From Adiantum capillus-veneris (taxonomy: Eukaryota > Streptophyta > Polypodiopsida > Polypodiales > Pteridaceae), in the NCBI GenBank assembly GCA_014529385.2, contig CM043966.1, positions 99,150,087-99,214,086 on the forward strand: 64,000 nucleotides of DNA. Reading direction: 5' to 3'. Below the pieces are notes generated by a model, which was not told where the DNA came from, made no database searches, and saw nothing but the letters and a program-made list of their open reading frames with translations. The position numbers and the translations under genes were made by a program. Shown piece after piece: positions 47,271 through 58,423 of this stretch (the first letter of the stretch is position 1; every line of letters starts with the position of its first letter).

Positions 47271-47909
47271 GTTTTGCAGGGAATGGCCAGTGCACGACTA
47301 TTCTCGTTCGTCACAATCGAGGGAGGGAGGCCACACAGTGGAGGCGTCAGAGGTCGACACGTCAATAGAGAGAAACTTCATTCCTCAGTTGATGTGGCGT
47401 TTATTTCGTGCTCTGAGCGACTGCAATTGATTGGACAAGGTTGCACAGAATTATGGAAGCTGATGTGGCAATCATCAGACGGCTACAGGTTTATATTCTG
47501 GCTAGTAATGGCAAGCAGATAAATGGCCAATATGTGTTGCCTCCCGACCCACGATTGTGACAAAGATAGAATGTTGTGCCAAGGAGTCACTAACCTTGAG
47601 ACCTGAGGGTGGGATCAATAGTGGAAGGGTCCATACGCAAATCTTGAGGATGTTGGAGGACTGAGAAATATGATTTTAGGACATACCCTGCAATAGTGGC
47701 ATTCAGGACCTGAAGCTCAACAAAAACAAATTGCACTTTCAAAAGTACACTACAATAGTGTAAATGTAGATTCAAAGCATTGCAAAGCACGGCAACATCT
47801 CTTGAGGTTGTTGTAGATCTTGGCATGCCAGATGGTATATAAGGAGCCATAAGGAGACCCCACGCCCCCGTTGTAAATCACTAATTCATTGCCCAATTGG
47901 TTCGTTCGC

Positions 47910-47966
<57 letters not shown>

Positions 47967-48146
47967 CATTGCTCTACGCTTTTGCATCATTGACTTTGAC
48001 ACGATGATGGCGTAAATCAACCTAGACTAGATTATTATTTTCAAGGATGTGGCTTTCAACCACCCATCTAACACTAAAATAGGAGGTGCTAGAGATATGT
48101 CTTCACAAATTGGTCGAATTCTAGACACCTCATGGATGTACAACCA
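47271..48146. other. Gene-free stretch with (CT)n at 47912-47961
   Basis: No recognisable coding sequence. Confidence 0.4.
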
Positions 48147-48562
48147 TTGTGGCCCTTCATATCCATGTGATGGAATATTTATTACCTTTTATGCCATGCA
48201 TCATTCCTTCAATAATCTGATAGATTTTAGAATGCTATAACTAGCCCTGAATTTGGCACCGGATTTTTATGCAGTCATCCAAACCATCCTCATTGACTAG
48301 TAATATGAGCATTCTCTTGAGTTATTGTTCTTACATAATTCTCTCCTTCTCACATTGTGGCCCTTCATATCCATGTGATGGAATATTTATTACCTTTTAT
48401 GCCATGCATCATTCCTTCAATAATCTGATAGATTTTAGAATGCTATAACTAGCCCTGAATTTGGCACCGGATTTTTATGCAGTCATCCAAACCATCCTCA
48501 TTGACTAGTAATATGAGTATTCTCTTGAGTTATTGTTCTTACATAATTCTCTCCTTCTCACA
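48147..48562. repeat. 208-bp tandem duplication
   Basis: Two virtually identical copies start TTGTGGCCCTTCATATCCAT at 48147 and 48355, so the duplication is recent. Confidence 0.95.
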
Positions 48563-48926
48563 TTGTGTTTTTCTCCTCTCTCCATTCCTTCATGGGAATG
48601 ATAAACACATTCCTTTAGAGGCATAGGGACAAAAGATGGAGCTCCAGACTGCATGGCCTGGGTCCTCCACTCTATAATCAAATATACTACCACATTCTAC
48701 ATGAAATGGACATAATCTTATGTATGTAGTGTGCACCTCCACTAGTCTAGCCCATGCCATGGCCACAAGATTCATGTGAAAACCCATGTGAATTTATCTG
48801 CCACTTTCCACTTAGGATGGATGACCTAGATGGTAATGTATTAATAGATAAGTGCCCTATGATGTATTTCTTCACTAGATTTGTCAAATGGGATATACTG
48901 GGTCGGCGACGCAGTACATTAATTAA

Positions 48927-49387
48927 TTAACGCCCAAGATTCTCACAAGAGCTTAAGTTTTGAAACAAACAATCGGTTGGAGTCGATGCACACGTTCCGT
49001 AGGCTTGCTCGTCTGATGCTCCCGTCCTGTCGTATCCCGCTCCATGTTGTAGCCCTGCGATATATCCAAACATTCCTGCAACGATGCTGACGCTCAACCC
49101 TTTGCACCTTCCCAACTGTGTGCGCATGCAAGGTTGAACAGCACTCCGTTGGCCACACCTTTCACCATTAGCTACTCAATCAACCTGCCTATTGTGAAAA
49201 TGAGCTTGAATCCCACCGCCAGTCCTTCCGTCGTGCGCACATCATCCAGCCCCCAGCTTCGCGTCTCTGCTCCCGGGTTGCTCTCGTCTGCATCACGATG
49301 CATTACTTTTTCATATCTCCATTTTTCGATTCCGTTTAGAATCCGGAAAACAAACCTGTACACCACATAAGCACAGTCGAATGCCAT
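48927..49387 (-). pseudogene. Possible decayed membrane-protein gene fragment
   Basis: Minus-strand frames read VVYRFVFRILNGIEKWRYEK, LAVGFKLIFTIGRLIE, then after a stop MVKGVANGVLFNLACAH, and in a shifted frame SVSIVAGMFGYIAGLQHG. Alternating hydrophobic segments suggest two or three membrane helices split by a stop (about 49172) and a frameshift (about 49110). The family is not recognised; chance open frames remain possible. Confidence 0.3.
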
Positions 49388-49464
49388 GCAGACTTCACAA
49401 AAGCTGTACAGGCCAGCTACGACGAGTTTCCAATGGCCATCCTTAGCTATGCACTGCCCTGCAC

Positions 49465-49466
<2 letters not shown>

Positions 49467-49549
<83 letters not shown>
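49467..49549. repeat. (GA)n microsatellite
   Basis: Slightly interrupted GA array of about 83 bp. Confidence 0.9.
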
Positions 49550-49553
<4 letters not shown>

Positions 49554-51610
49554 CCTCCGCCTTGCTGTGATCCCTGCCTGCATCCGGCTAGAGCATCGCG
49601 CTGCTCCCCTCTCTTTGCGCTCGCCAGGAGCCAAAAAAATCTTCAAGGCGCGCCACCGGTCTCTCCGCTCCCTCCCTCTCTCTCCTCCACGTGCTCGGTC
49701 CACGCTTTTTCTCCTCCAAGGCATTAGGGCATCTATCAAGATTCGAATTAATGTGTCCTACTTTCCAAAATTAGGGACACATACTAGGATGTAACTTGCA
49801 ATAGCTACACGTATGCACATAGACCCATCCTCTTCTTCATAAATATAGTTGGAAAACCCATGGAGAGACACTAGGCTTAATGAAATCTTGAGGCAGTCAG
49901 CTAACCAAATTTCCAGTTTATCATACTTTTAGAATAAGACCTAAAGGGATCTTTACAAATGGTGTAATTCTTGATACAATTACAATGTCATGCCCATGTC
50001 ATGCTATTCAAACACTTGGGAGGCACCCCGGCCACTAAGTCTTGGGAAAATATATATCTCCCTAGGTCACTACTTTACCTTTGCATGTATAGATCTAGAA
50101 GAGATAGAGGAAGAAGAAGAAGAAGAAGAGGAAGCATGCAAGATTATAGAAGTGAATGGATTGTTCCTTATAATTACTTTAACACATACAAAATAATAAG
50201 ACAATGCGTGAAATAAGAAAAGGTATATTCTACTTTGTTATTTATGTTAATGATGAAGCACATTTATACAAACTATTGGACAAGGAGGGACATCTCCTTC
50301 TCCCCCTGGCAACACATGCATACCATTGGGCATAAAATGAAGTGTGTTGTATTAATGGCTAGAATGTACTACAATACTTAATGTATGCAAGCATTTATGC
50401 CCAAACACTACATCAACATGGTTCACATTCATGATCAAAAGTCAAGGTTTTTCTTATGATCGTGCACCTCTATAGGAACTTGCCTTCCACCTTCCGCCTC
50501 TTTATTCATCTCATGGAGAATGAATTACAATAATATGAATATATGAAAGATAAGAGAGCATGATCTATGCAACCAAGATAATGTATGCCATGATTAAGAG
50601 GGAAAGTTATCCTAAAACTCGCATAAACGAGGGCAAAAGCGTATTGTTTGCAGCTTTGTTGTGATGGATATTTTGATGATCCATTGGCTTTGAAAGGGGG
50701 GTAAAATGCAAGATCACCTAGTCAGGATGCTTTTGGAACACTCGTCTTCCTTGTGAAGAGTCAAGAAGATGATTCCTACCAAGTGTGGTGCATGCAAGAC
50801 ACGATTTTGGGATTCCCTTTCTCTCTTTATGCATGCACCCAAAATAGAAGCAGGTGCTTTTTACTTAAACTCTAAGAATAGTAGGTAAAGGAGAATTTTG
50901 ATCACATTGTTTCTTTTGAATGGTCTTTGAGAATAAAAGAGAATCAAAATTGATTTAATGTCCAAAAGTAGTAACATTGATAATACTCATGTATTCTCTC
51001 CCCCATTGTACACTTTTGCATCATCAGCTTTGACATGGTATCAAATTTTTGTACCATTCACATTAGGAGACCATAGTAAGAGGATAAAGGCCTGCCTAGT
51101 TGTATTTTGAAACATATATGGTAGGGGAAGCTTCACTAGTAGCATTTTTTGCATCGGCATAGTTATCCACCTTTTCAATGCGTTTTGAAACGCGTAGCCT
51201 AGTGAAGAGGTTTGTTGCTTGGGCATTTTGAAATGCTACTACTTGCAGCCCCTTAATTGATCCAAGGTTCCAGTTGTGTCTTGAAACATGTGGGGAAAGG
51301 TGAGCCTTGCTATGAGCATCTTGAAACACTATCATTAGAGCTACCGACTACCAAGGGCAAGGCCCCTTCAAGATGCATTTTGTGGCTGCATTTTGAAACA
51401 TTGGATTGAGGGCAAGCTTTCCATTGGAAGATGGCATGTATGGCATTCTTTTGGGAGGTGGAGTGGCTAGACATGGTGAAGGGCAAGACCATTGGAAGAC
51501 TAGACTATCCCATTGGACTTGTAGAGCCAATTGAGAGCATGAAGAAACCCCCACAAAGCCTTAACATTGACATGAAATCTAATGTAGTCAAGTATGCCTA
51601 ATGGAGATTG
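49550..51610. other. Gene-free stretch
   Basis: Nothing recognisable except a short (GAA)n at about 50107-50130. From 51090 to 51480, text with CATTTTGAAACG-type words recurs loosely (TTTTGAAACATATATGG, TTTTGAAACGCGTAG, CTTGAAACATGTGGGG), hinting at a very old tandem array. Confidence 0.4.
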
Positions 51611-51614
51611 ACCT

Positions 51615-52015
51615 TGTAGGCTTTGATGCAGTCAGTTCTGACGAAGGCAGCAATGACAAAAAAATTGTTTTCAAATTTGGATGGATCATGCACCTCAAAG
51701 ATCGAGATGGCACATGTTGATATTGTAGGCTTTGATGCAGTCAGTTTTGACGGAGGTAGCAATGACAAAAAAAATTGTTTTCAAATTTGGATGGAGCATG
51801 CACCTCAAAGATCGACATGGCACATGTTGATCTTGTAGGCTATGATGCAGTCAGTTCTGACGGAGGCAACAATGACAAAAAAATTGTTTCCAATTTTGGA
51901 TGGACCATGTCGATCTTGTAGGCTTTGATGCAATCAGTTCTGACGGAGGCAACAATGACAAAAAATTTGTTTCCAACTTTGGATGGATCATGCACCTCAG
52001 AGATCAACATGGCAG
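51615..52015. repeat. Four-unit tandem repeat (~110, 110, 83, ~97 bp)
   Basis: Units begin GTAGGCTTTGATGCAGTCAG at 51615, 51725, 51835 and 51918. Each contains CTGACG.AGGCA.CAATGAC and AAATTGTTT; the third unit is internally shortened. Confidence 0.9.
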
Positions 52016-52494
52016 CGGGCCACAGTGGCCTCTGTTCTAGATTTCTAGCCAGGTGGTCATTATCGCAACATGATTCGTCTAGAGAATGCTTATGAGTGGT
52101 AGAGAGGGGCAAAAGGATCTCCCTAATATTCATTTGGACCCATGTGTTACAATACAAGTTATCAATGTTCGAAGGACACATGCATCTAGCAAGGAACCAA
52201 CACCATGTATACAAAACATTATGGAGGTGCATGCAATTTATTATTGTTGACCAGATTATGGATAGGAGGTGTTCCAAAAGTACATTGTCTTGCAAATCTT
52301 GGGCATGATGTGCTCACAACTTACAAATGAGGATTATTGGTTGTAGTGTGGTCTACAATTCAAACTTATATAAGGCAATTGGTGCTCAAGATGGCATTTT
52401 ATTCATAGGCTAGTGGTAGCAAAGCCTAGTGGAACTACAAGAGGCTCTTCACATTAGCGACGCTCACACAGCGACGTTCAAAAAAAAAATTCCC

Positions 52495-52600
52495 GGCGTC
52501 GCTATGAGCGTCGCTATAAGCGTCGCTATGAGCGTCGCAAATTTACAAAGAAATTTGCGACGCTCATAGCGACGCTTATAGCGACGCTCATAGCGACGCC
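52495..52600. repeat. 50-bp perfect hairpin in left subterminal region
   Basis: 52495-52544 is the exact reverse complement of 52551-52600, with a 6-nt loop (ACAAAG). The arms are made of GCGTCGCTATGA/GCGTCGCTATAA units. The right end has a longer but imperfect counterpart around 57932-58155. In En/Spm these units are binding sites of the element's TnpA-type protein; that role here is inference. Confidence 0.95.
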
Positions 52601-52696
52601 AGCTGGGGTAAAAAAAATAACCGAGCGCGCCCAAAAACTCAGATCTCAGATCTGAGTTTTTCGGCGCCCTCAAGCAAAGAGCAGGTAACGCTCTCC

Positions 52697-52725
52697 CTCA
52701 CTCTCTCTCTCTCTCTCTCTTTTTC

Positions 52726-52775
<50 letters not shown>

Positions 52776-52893
52776 AGAGGAAGGAGAGCCAGGTATGCTC
52801 CTTCCCTCTCCTCATTCTCATGTTCCCTTCCCCTCTTTCTCTCTCCCTCGCTCTCTCTCTCACACACACACACATACACACACATATAGTGTT

Positions 52894-52935
<42 letters not shown>

Positions 52936-53140
52936 TGCAAAAACGCACACACATACATAAACAAAGAATGCACACACACATTGAGAGAGAAAAAGAGAGA
53001 GAGAGCATGCATAAACAAAAAACGCACGCATTGAGAGAGGAAAAGAGAGAGAGAACATGCATAAACAAAAAACGCACACATTGAGAGAGGAAAAGAGAAA
53101 GAAAACATGCATACGATCCAAAAAAACGCACACACATTGA
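52697..53140. repeat. Mixed (CT)/(CA)/(GA) arrays and a ~60-bp minisatellite
   Basis: (CT)n 52697-52720, (CA)n 52731-52771, (GA)n near 52896-52924. Then four units of AACAAAxAACGCACxCATTGAGAG(A)GAAAAGAGAGAGAxCATGCAT-type text to 53140. All lie inside the CACTA element. Confidence 0.85.
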
Positions 53141-53164
53141 GAGAGAAAGAAAGAGAAACTAAGG

Positions 53165-53410
53165 GAGCGTCGTAGGAAACTAATTAAAATTAAAAGACCT
53201 AAAGATCTAGCCGACGAGGAGTTGAACTGAAGACCTATTATTCAAGAGAGAAATGGCATAATCAATCTATCATACTTGGCATGGGTGATAGAAAGGTTAT
53301 ACCATTTATCTCTTTTTATTGGCACACACATCCACACACGCGCACACACACAGGAAGAAGAGAGTTATAACGTCGTAGGAAACTATCTTAAAAGACGTTA
53401 AAGATTAGGT
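53165..53410. repeat. Two copies of a TCGTAGGAAACTA motif block, third at 60917
   Basis: Blocks around AACGTCGTAGGAAACTAT followed by AAAGAxCTTAAAGATxTAG occur at about 53168-53215, 53368-53412 and outside this element at about 60917-60960. Confidence 0.6.
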
Positions 53411-53505
53411 TATATGTAGACTTACATTAAATTAGATTTAGGTTTATTTTTAACTAGATTTACGTTTATTTAAGCTAGATTTAGATTTATGTTATATTAG
53501 ATTAG

Positions 53506-53704
53506 ATGCGGGTCTCCATAGACTGCGATGCCTGCATGAAGCGGGTGAAGAAAGCCCTCAATGGAATATAGGGTATTGCTGCCTTCACTCATAGTGGGCT
53601 CCGTCGATCCAAAAGTACTGGTGAAATGTCTTCAGAAGATAGGGAAGAAGGTGGATCTTCAGGGCGGCAAGAGTCACTACATCCCCGACACAATGACCAT
53701 CTAG
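53506..53704 (+). pseudogene. Captured heavy-metal-associated (HMA/HIPP-type) gene fragment
   Basis: Starts MRVSIDCDACMKRVKKALNGI, the first strand, CxxC metal site and helix of an HMA domain (plant HIPPs usually have MDCDGC). A TAG follows directly, then GIAAFT, and after a frame change near 53590 LIVGSVDPKVLVKCLQKIGKK with KVDLQGG, the second half of the domain, to a stop at 53702. It lies between the left end of the CACTA element and its transposase gene, so it is best read as host sequence picked up by the transposon. The stop and frameshift mean no intact protein; a short 21-residue peptide or antisense RNA is still possible. Confidence 0.75.
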
Positions 53705-54088
53705 ACAACCTCTAGTCATTAGACTTACGTTAAATTAGATTTAGCTTTATTTTTAGTTAGATTTACGTTTATTTAGATTTACGCTTATTTACGTTAGATC
53801 GAGTCCACGCAAGAATTACTTACGGTTTAGGGTTTAGAGTTAGACGAACAGTGAAAAGATCTACTGTGAAAAGATGTTAAGATGAAGTGAAGTGCTACAG
53901 CTAGAGAAGAGGCAAAGGGATTTTGTCCACTACATGCAGTATCATGTAGACGTGGGTGTCTAGATTTCTTGTACCCACAAATATAGGTATTGACCAATAA
54001 AGACGAGATTATAACCCGGTGGTTCTGATCTCCGTGCACCTCTAGACCGAGGTGTGCGGGGATTGGACATGACTAGAGAATGTGAGGT

Positions 54089-54090
<2 letters not shown>

Positions 54091-54149
<59 letters not shown>
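54091..54149. repeat. (GA)n microsatellite just upstream of the transposase gene
   Basis: About 59 bp of pure GA, 65 bp before the transposase ATG. Confidence 0.9.
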
Positions 54150-54152
<3 letters not shown>

Positions 54153-54214
54153 GACGAAGAATGCCAATAGAATATTAAATTTGTTGTCTAGGTTATAAGT
54201 TTTTTATCCTCATT

Positions 54215-56425
54215 ATGAGTAGCGACGAGGATGTGGGACCGTCCAACCGAAACACCTATCTCTCAACGAGGGTCTTATGTCCTTGTAATCAATGCAAGCA
54301 TGCTGTGCGACGGACAAGACGTGTTTCTTTGCAGCACGTTCGTGAATTTGGCGAGTTCGATCCATCTATTATAGATCGAGTTGTTGCCAATTATAACTCG
54401 TCGGACTCTGACGCTGGCCAACAAGCAGCAATCTTGCAACCCAATAGACGTATTCGCAGGCGCTTTGGTCAAGCAGCATATGTGAGGCCACAAGATGTAG
54501 CCTCTGACAGCTCGGGGGATGATCATGCAGAGCACATTCCCAACGAGGCAATGTTTGAGCCCGAGATTGATGAAATGATCGAGACGATCATGGATTCAGA
54601 AAGGCTTATCTATGATGATATGAAAAGTGAAGCCGATACATCATTGTATAATGGAGCACGTATGTCTAGATTGAAAGCACTCCTGGTTCTTCTCAACATG
54701 CAGGCAAAGTTTGGATGGAGTGACACTAGCGTCACAGCGCTTTTCAGGTGATCTATTACAATTAGTTTACTTTAATAGAACTCATGGTGTATAATGATCT
54801 GATAGATTTTTACACGACTGTATCATATTTTTATGTTGTGTAGATTGCTGAAAGAGCACATTCTACCAGCTGACAATGTGATGCCAGATTCCCGAGATGA
54901 AGCAAGAAAGATTTTGCGAAACTTGGGGATGGATTACAATTCTATCCACGCTTGTCCTAATGACTGCATTCTTTTCAGAGGGGAATACACAGACATGGAG
55001 AAGTGTCCGAAATGTGATTCCGAAAGATATCGAGTAGATCTCCACGGGACAAAAATTCCACAAAAGGTTTTGCGACATTTTCCTTTGCTTCCTCGCATCA
55101 AGCATTTCTTCGAATGTAAGTCCATGGCCGCCCTAGCATCATGGCATGAGGAGAATAAATCTTCGGATGGTGTGCTACGAATTCCTGTAGATTGCGCAGC
55201 CTGGAAACATATAGATGGAACATGGTCGGATTTTGCCAGGGAAGCTCGAAAATTGCGCTTAGGCCTGGCTATGGATGGCGTAAATCCATTTGGTCAAAGA
55301 TCAACATCTTACAGTGTATGGCCCGTTGTCATCGTCAACTACAACATTCCCCCGTGGTTGACTACGAAGAAGGGGCACCTATGGCTAAGCTTGATTGTGC
55401 CAGGGCGATATAAAGTGGGGAATATGGATGTGTATCTTCGTCCACTATTGGAAGAGCTACAACAATTGTGGATTGGCATAGAGGTGGTGGATATGAGCCG
55501 ACACACAGGACGACGGAATGCTTTGATCAGAGGTATTCTAATGTGGACCATGCATGACTATCCCGGGCTAACAGAATGCTCAGGTGATCTATTGACACTC
55601 CTCTCTCAGACACTGTAAATCTTGTTTTTCCCCATAGTTGATCTATTATCATGTGTATACATGCAGGGCTTCAAACAAGCGGATACAGAGCATGTGTCAC
55701 ATGTGGACCTAGACTGAATGCACGTAGGGCACCCTCACTGAAGAAGCAAATCTACGAAGGTCATCAAGCGTATCTTCCGGAGAATCATGTGTTACGCGAC
55801 GGCTTTTTGGGAAGAGAGCCACCAAGGATGTCTGCACAAGCATGGTTAGAGCAGAAGGAGATGTGCGATGACGGATTGCCTCCAGGGATGAAGAGACTAT
55901 CTCTATGGTACGAGTTACCATACTGGCCTCGACTCGTGATCAATCACTTGCTCGATCCAATGCACATATTCAAGAATGTGGGTAATCTACTATGGGACCA
56001 TTTGACCGGCAAGAAAGATACTTTGGGAGCCAGAGTTGACCTTAGAAATGTGGATCGTATGGAGCAATATTGGCCGCAAACAGCGTCTGATGGATCGATA
56101 AAACTTCCTAAAGCACCATGGATTTTCACAGGAGCCCAAGAACGCAAAGTAAAAGAGGCCATTCGATCTTTGCGGACCCCCACTGGCGTAATGCACTCGC
56201 TCCGAACGTGTTTTACTAAAGAAGGAAAGCTTACCGGTTTGAAGTCACACGATTGGCATAAAATGTGTCAGGTACGTTCATAGTGGACTTTAATATCATT
56301 GCATAAAATGTGGACTTTAATATCATTGCTGCACATACTTTACAGTTTATTTTACCGGTTGCCATTGAGGGATGTTTGTCTCTCGACATCCGTAACACAA
56401 TCTACAAACTTGCAAAGCGTCACAC
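54215..56425 (+). CDS. CACTA transposase (Tnp2 family), C-terminally truncated
   Basis: Exons 54215-54747, 54844-55583, 55667-56271 and from 56346, all GT-AG with matching phases. Exon 1 has the N-terminal transposase-associated Cys motif (LCPCNQCKHAVRRTRR) and an acidic middle. Exon 2 has a zinc-knuckle-like CPNDCILFRGEY/EKCPKC and the Tnp2 core (LAMDGVNPFGQRSTSYSVWPVVIVNYNIPPW, here over one line, then LIVPGRYKVGNMDVYLRPLLEEL, LWTMHDYPGL). Exon 3 continues RACVTCGPRL, HVLRDGF, LPYWPRLVINHLLDPMHI and HDWHKMCQ. Exon 4 begins the DUF4218 region (FILPVAIEGC, IRNTIYKLAKR) and then breaks off into Pro/Val text of the next gene. Such transposases cut and paste CACTA elements in the nucleus. Loss of the DUF4218 remainder suggests it is no longer fully functional. 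Confidence 0.88.
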
Positions 56426-57568
56426 TCGTCTAGACACCGGCGCTCTAGTGGTGGCGGTGGCGGTTGTTGTGGGGATTCCGCCACCGATGCCTCCACACCG
56501 CCTCGTGTTCGACGAGGCTCTTTACCCTCCCCTTCTTTGCCCGCCCCCACACCAGCCACAGCATCGCCGTCTACGCCAGGTTTTGCACGGCTGACTGTTC
56601 CTAGAAGCTACACACCTCTACCTACTCCGCCAGGAGCCACCCCACTCGACACTCCTCGCTTCGGGGCCCAGACGCCGGTGGAGACACCTGACGTCCGTAC
56701 CCCCATCGACACGCCGCTAGAGACCCCTGCCGGGACACCCAGGTTCACGCGTCACCGGCCAGAGGGCTTGCCTTACTCCGTCGACATCAGCGGCGGCATC
56801 TTCATGGATGATGACGGCAAGAAGGTGATCTCGCGCATGCGTGGTCTTTGCTCTCAGCTGTTTAGACACTATATACTAAACAAATGGAGTGAAGTACCAA
56901 GTGATTTAAAAAACAGAGTCATCAGCATACTTCATGATGAGTTTCCCGTTCCAACACGGGATCAGCGCTTCAATGAAGACCTGATGAAGATTCGAATGCG
57001 CGAATACTGCAAACACAAGCGTTCCGAAGTGCAAAAAGCAATCAAGAATGGGTGGAATAGGCCAGATTGGCTGGCCAAAGAAGATTGGAAGAATGCGAAG
57101 AAAGCAGCGCGCGAGAATCCCGACAAGTGGAAGCAACAAAAGGATGCAGCCAGAGCGCGAGTAGAGGCAGGGAGCTCGCACCACTTGGGGAGCGGTGGAT
57201 GGGCATCATTTGAGGCCGATTTTGTAAGTCTTTTCACATTGCTCTTTATGCATGTTCGATAGTTTAGGGTTTATGAGTTTTTTAGTTCTAACATAATGAA
57301 ATCTTTGTATGTTTTGACAGTGGTCGATGACAGGACGTGATCCCACACCGTACGAGCGCGAGTACGCAGGCAGGAAGGGCTTAAACGCCCTGATGGACAT
57401 TCTCAGTTCTCGCGGCGGCATGGTTAGTATTAGGGTTTACTCTTTTTTATTTTTTGTATTGTTTTATAAATGTCGTTATATGTTTATACTTACTGAAAAC
57501 TGTCTTATTGTCTTTTTTTGCAGAATCCGACAGATACGCCGCTTGGACGCGATGAGACGTCTGATTAG
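56426..57568 (+). CDS. Second CACTA ORF (TnpA-like position), 5' end lost
   Basis: Frame from about 56426 to 57223, then exons 57321-57422 and 57524-57568 (stop), all in phase 0. The N-terminal part is Pro/Thr-rich with repeated TP (TPPGATPLDTPRFG, ETPAGTPRF). The globular part (SQLFRHYILNKWSEVPSDLKNRVI, ILHDEFPVP, KNGWNRPDWLAKEDW, ENPDKWKQQKDAARAR, then GGWASFEADFWSMTGRDP across an intron) matches the plant-transposase helix domain often found in the second gene of En/Spm elements. In maize the product of that gene binds subterminal repeats. No Met opens the frame, which fuses directly to the truncated transposase exon upstream. Confidence 0.7.
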
Positions 57569-57931
57569 ACGACGTCAGTTTAGCCGTAGCTAGATAGCAT
57601 TAGTTTAGGGTTTCTCATAGCTTATGTATCATGAGACGGATTTTATACGTCTTTTTGAACCATGTATATTATTACATTTGTCACCGCAATTCCTTTTGCC
57701 AATCAATTCTTTATGCCTATGATGTTGTACAATTGTCATTATTACATTTGCCAATCAATTCACTTTGTCTATGATGTGTACAATTGTCAATTTTGCAAAC
57801 AATGCGTCTTGTGGGTGACTATTTTGGGTCTATTATTTACCTTTGCACTTTTTTTAAAAAGTGAATCAAGTACAATATGGTTGATGGGTGGCAGGGCATT
57901 CAATGCCCTGCCACCAAAAAAATATTCTCTC

Positions 57932-58190
57932 AGGCGTCGCTATAAGCGTCGCTATTTATGGCTCTGTAGCGTCGCTATATGCGTCGCTATACTCTTCTGT
58001 GAGAGCGTCGCTATAAGCGTCGCTATAGGCGTCGCTATGAGTGTCGCTATATAGCCACGCCTATAGCGACGCCTATAGCGACGGCTATAGCGACGCATAT
58101 AGCGACGCTCTCGTAGCGACGCTTTTAGCGACGGTTATAGCGACGCCGGGGGTTATAAAAACCCAGTGTATTTCCGTCGCTAAGAGCGTC
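57932..58190. repeat. Right subterminal GCGTCGCTAT array
   Basis: About 16 copies of (A)GCGTCGCTAT or its complement. The first half is in plus orientation and the second half in minus, forming an imperfect inverted repeat. Confidence 0.9.
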
Positions 58191-58423
58191 ACAAGAGCAC
58201 ATAACCTCTTGTAGTGTGGTCCAAGGCCTTCTACTAGGGTATCCATAGTAGCTTCTTCATCAACTTGGTTTTCCCACATATATCCACTATGAAATGCACA
58301 AAGAGGGGGTTCGAGTTAAAGCATCTCAAGTGAATGGCCCAATGTGTTCTTATTTGATTATTTCCTTTAGGTATTTATTTTACTTTTTTGACAAGAATCT
58401 GGATAGAAAAGAAAAATTGTTAA

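Larger units (their letters stand above)
52433..58216 (+). mobile_element. Complete CACTA (En/Spm) DNA transposon, 5784 bp
   Basis: The right end (read inward) is CACTACAAGAGG at 58216-58205; the left end is AACTACAAGAGGC at 52433, with one mismatch in the first base. Both ends are flanked by TGG (52430-52432 and 58217-58219), the 3-bp duplication expected for CACTA elements. Subterminal arrays of (A/T)GCGTCGCTAT units occupy 52458-52610 and 57932-58190. Inside, in order: microsatellites, a captured HMA fragment, the Tnp2-type transposase gene and a second ORF, both on the plus strand. Internal deletion around 56425 makes autonomy doubtful. Confidence 0.92.
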
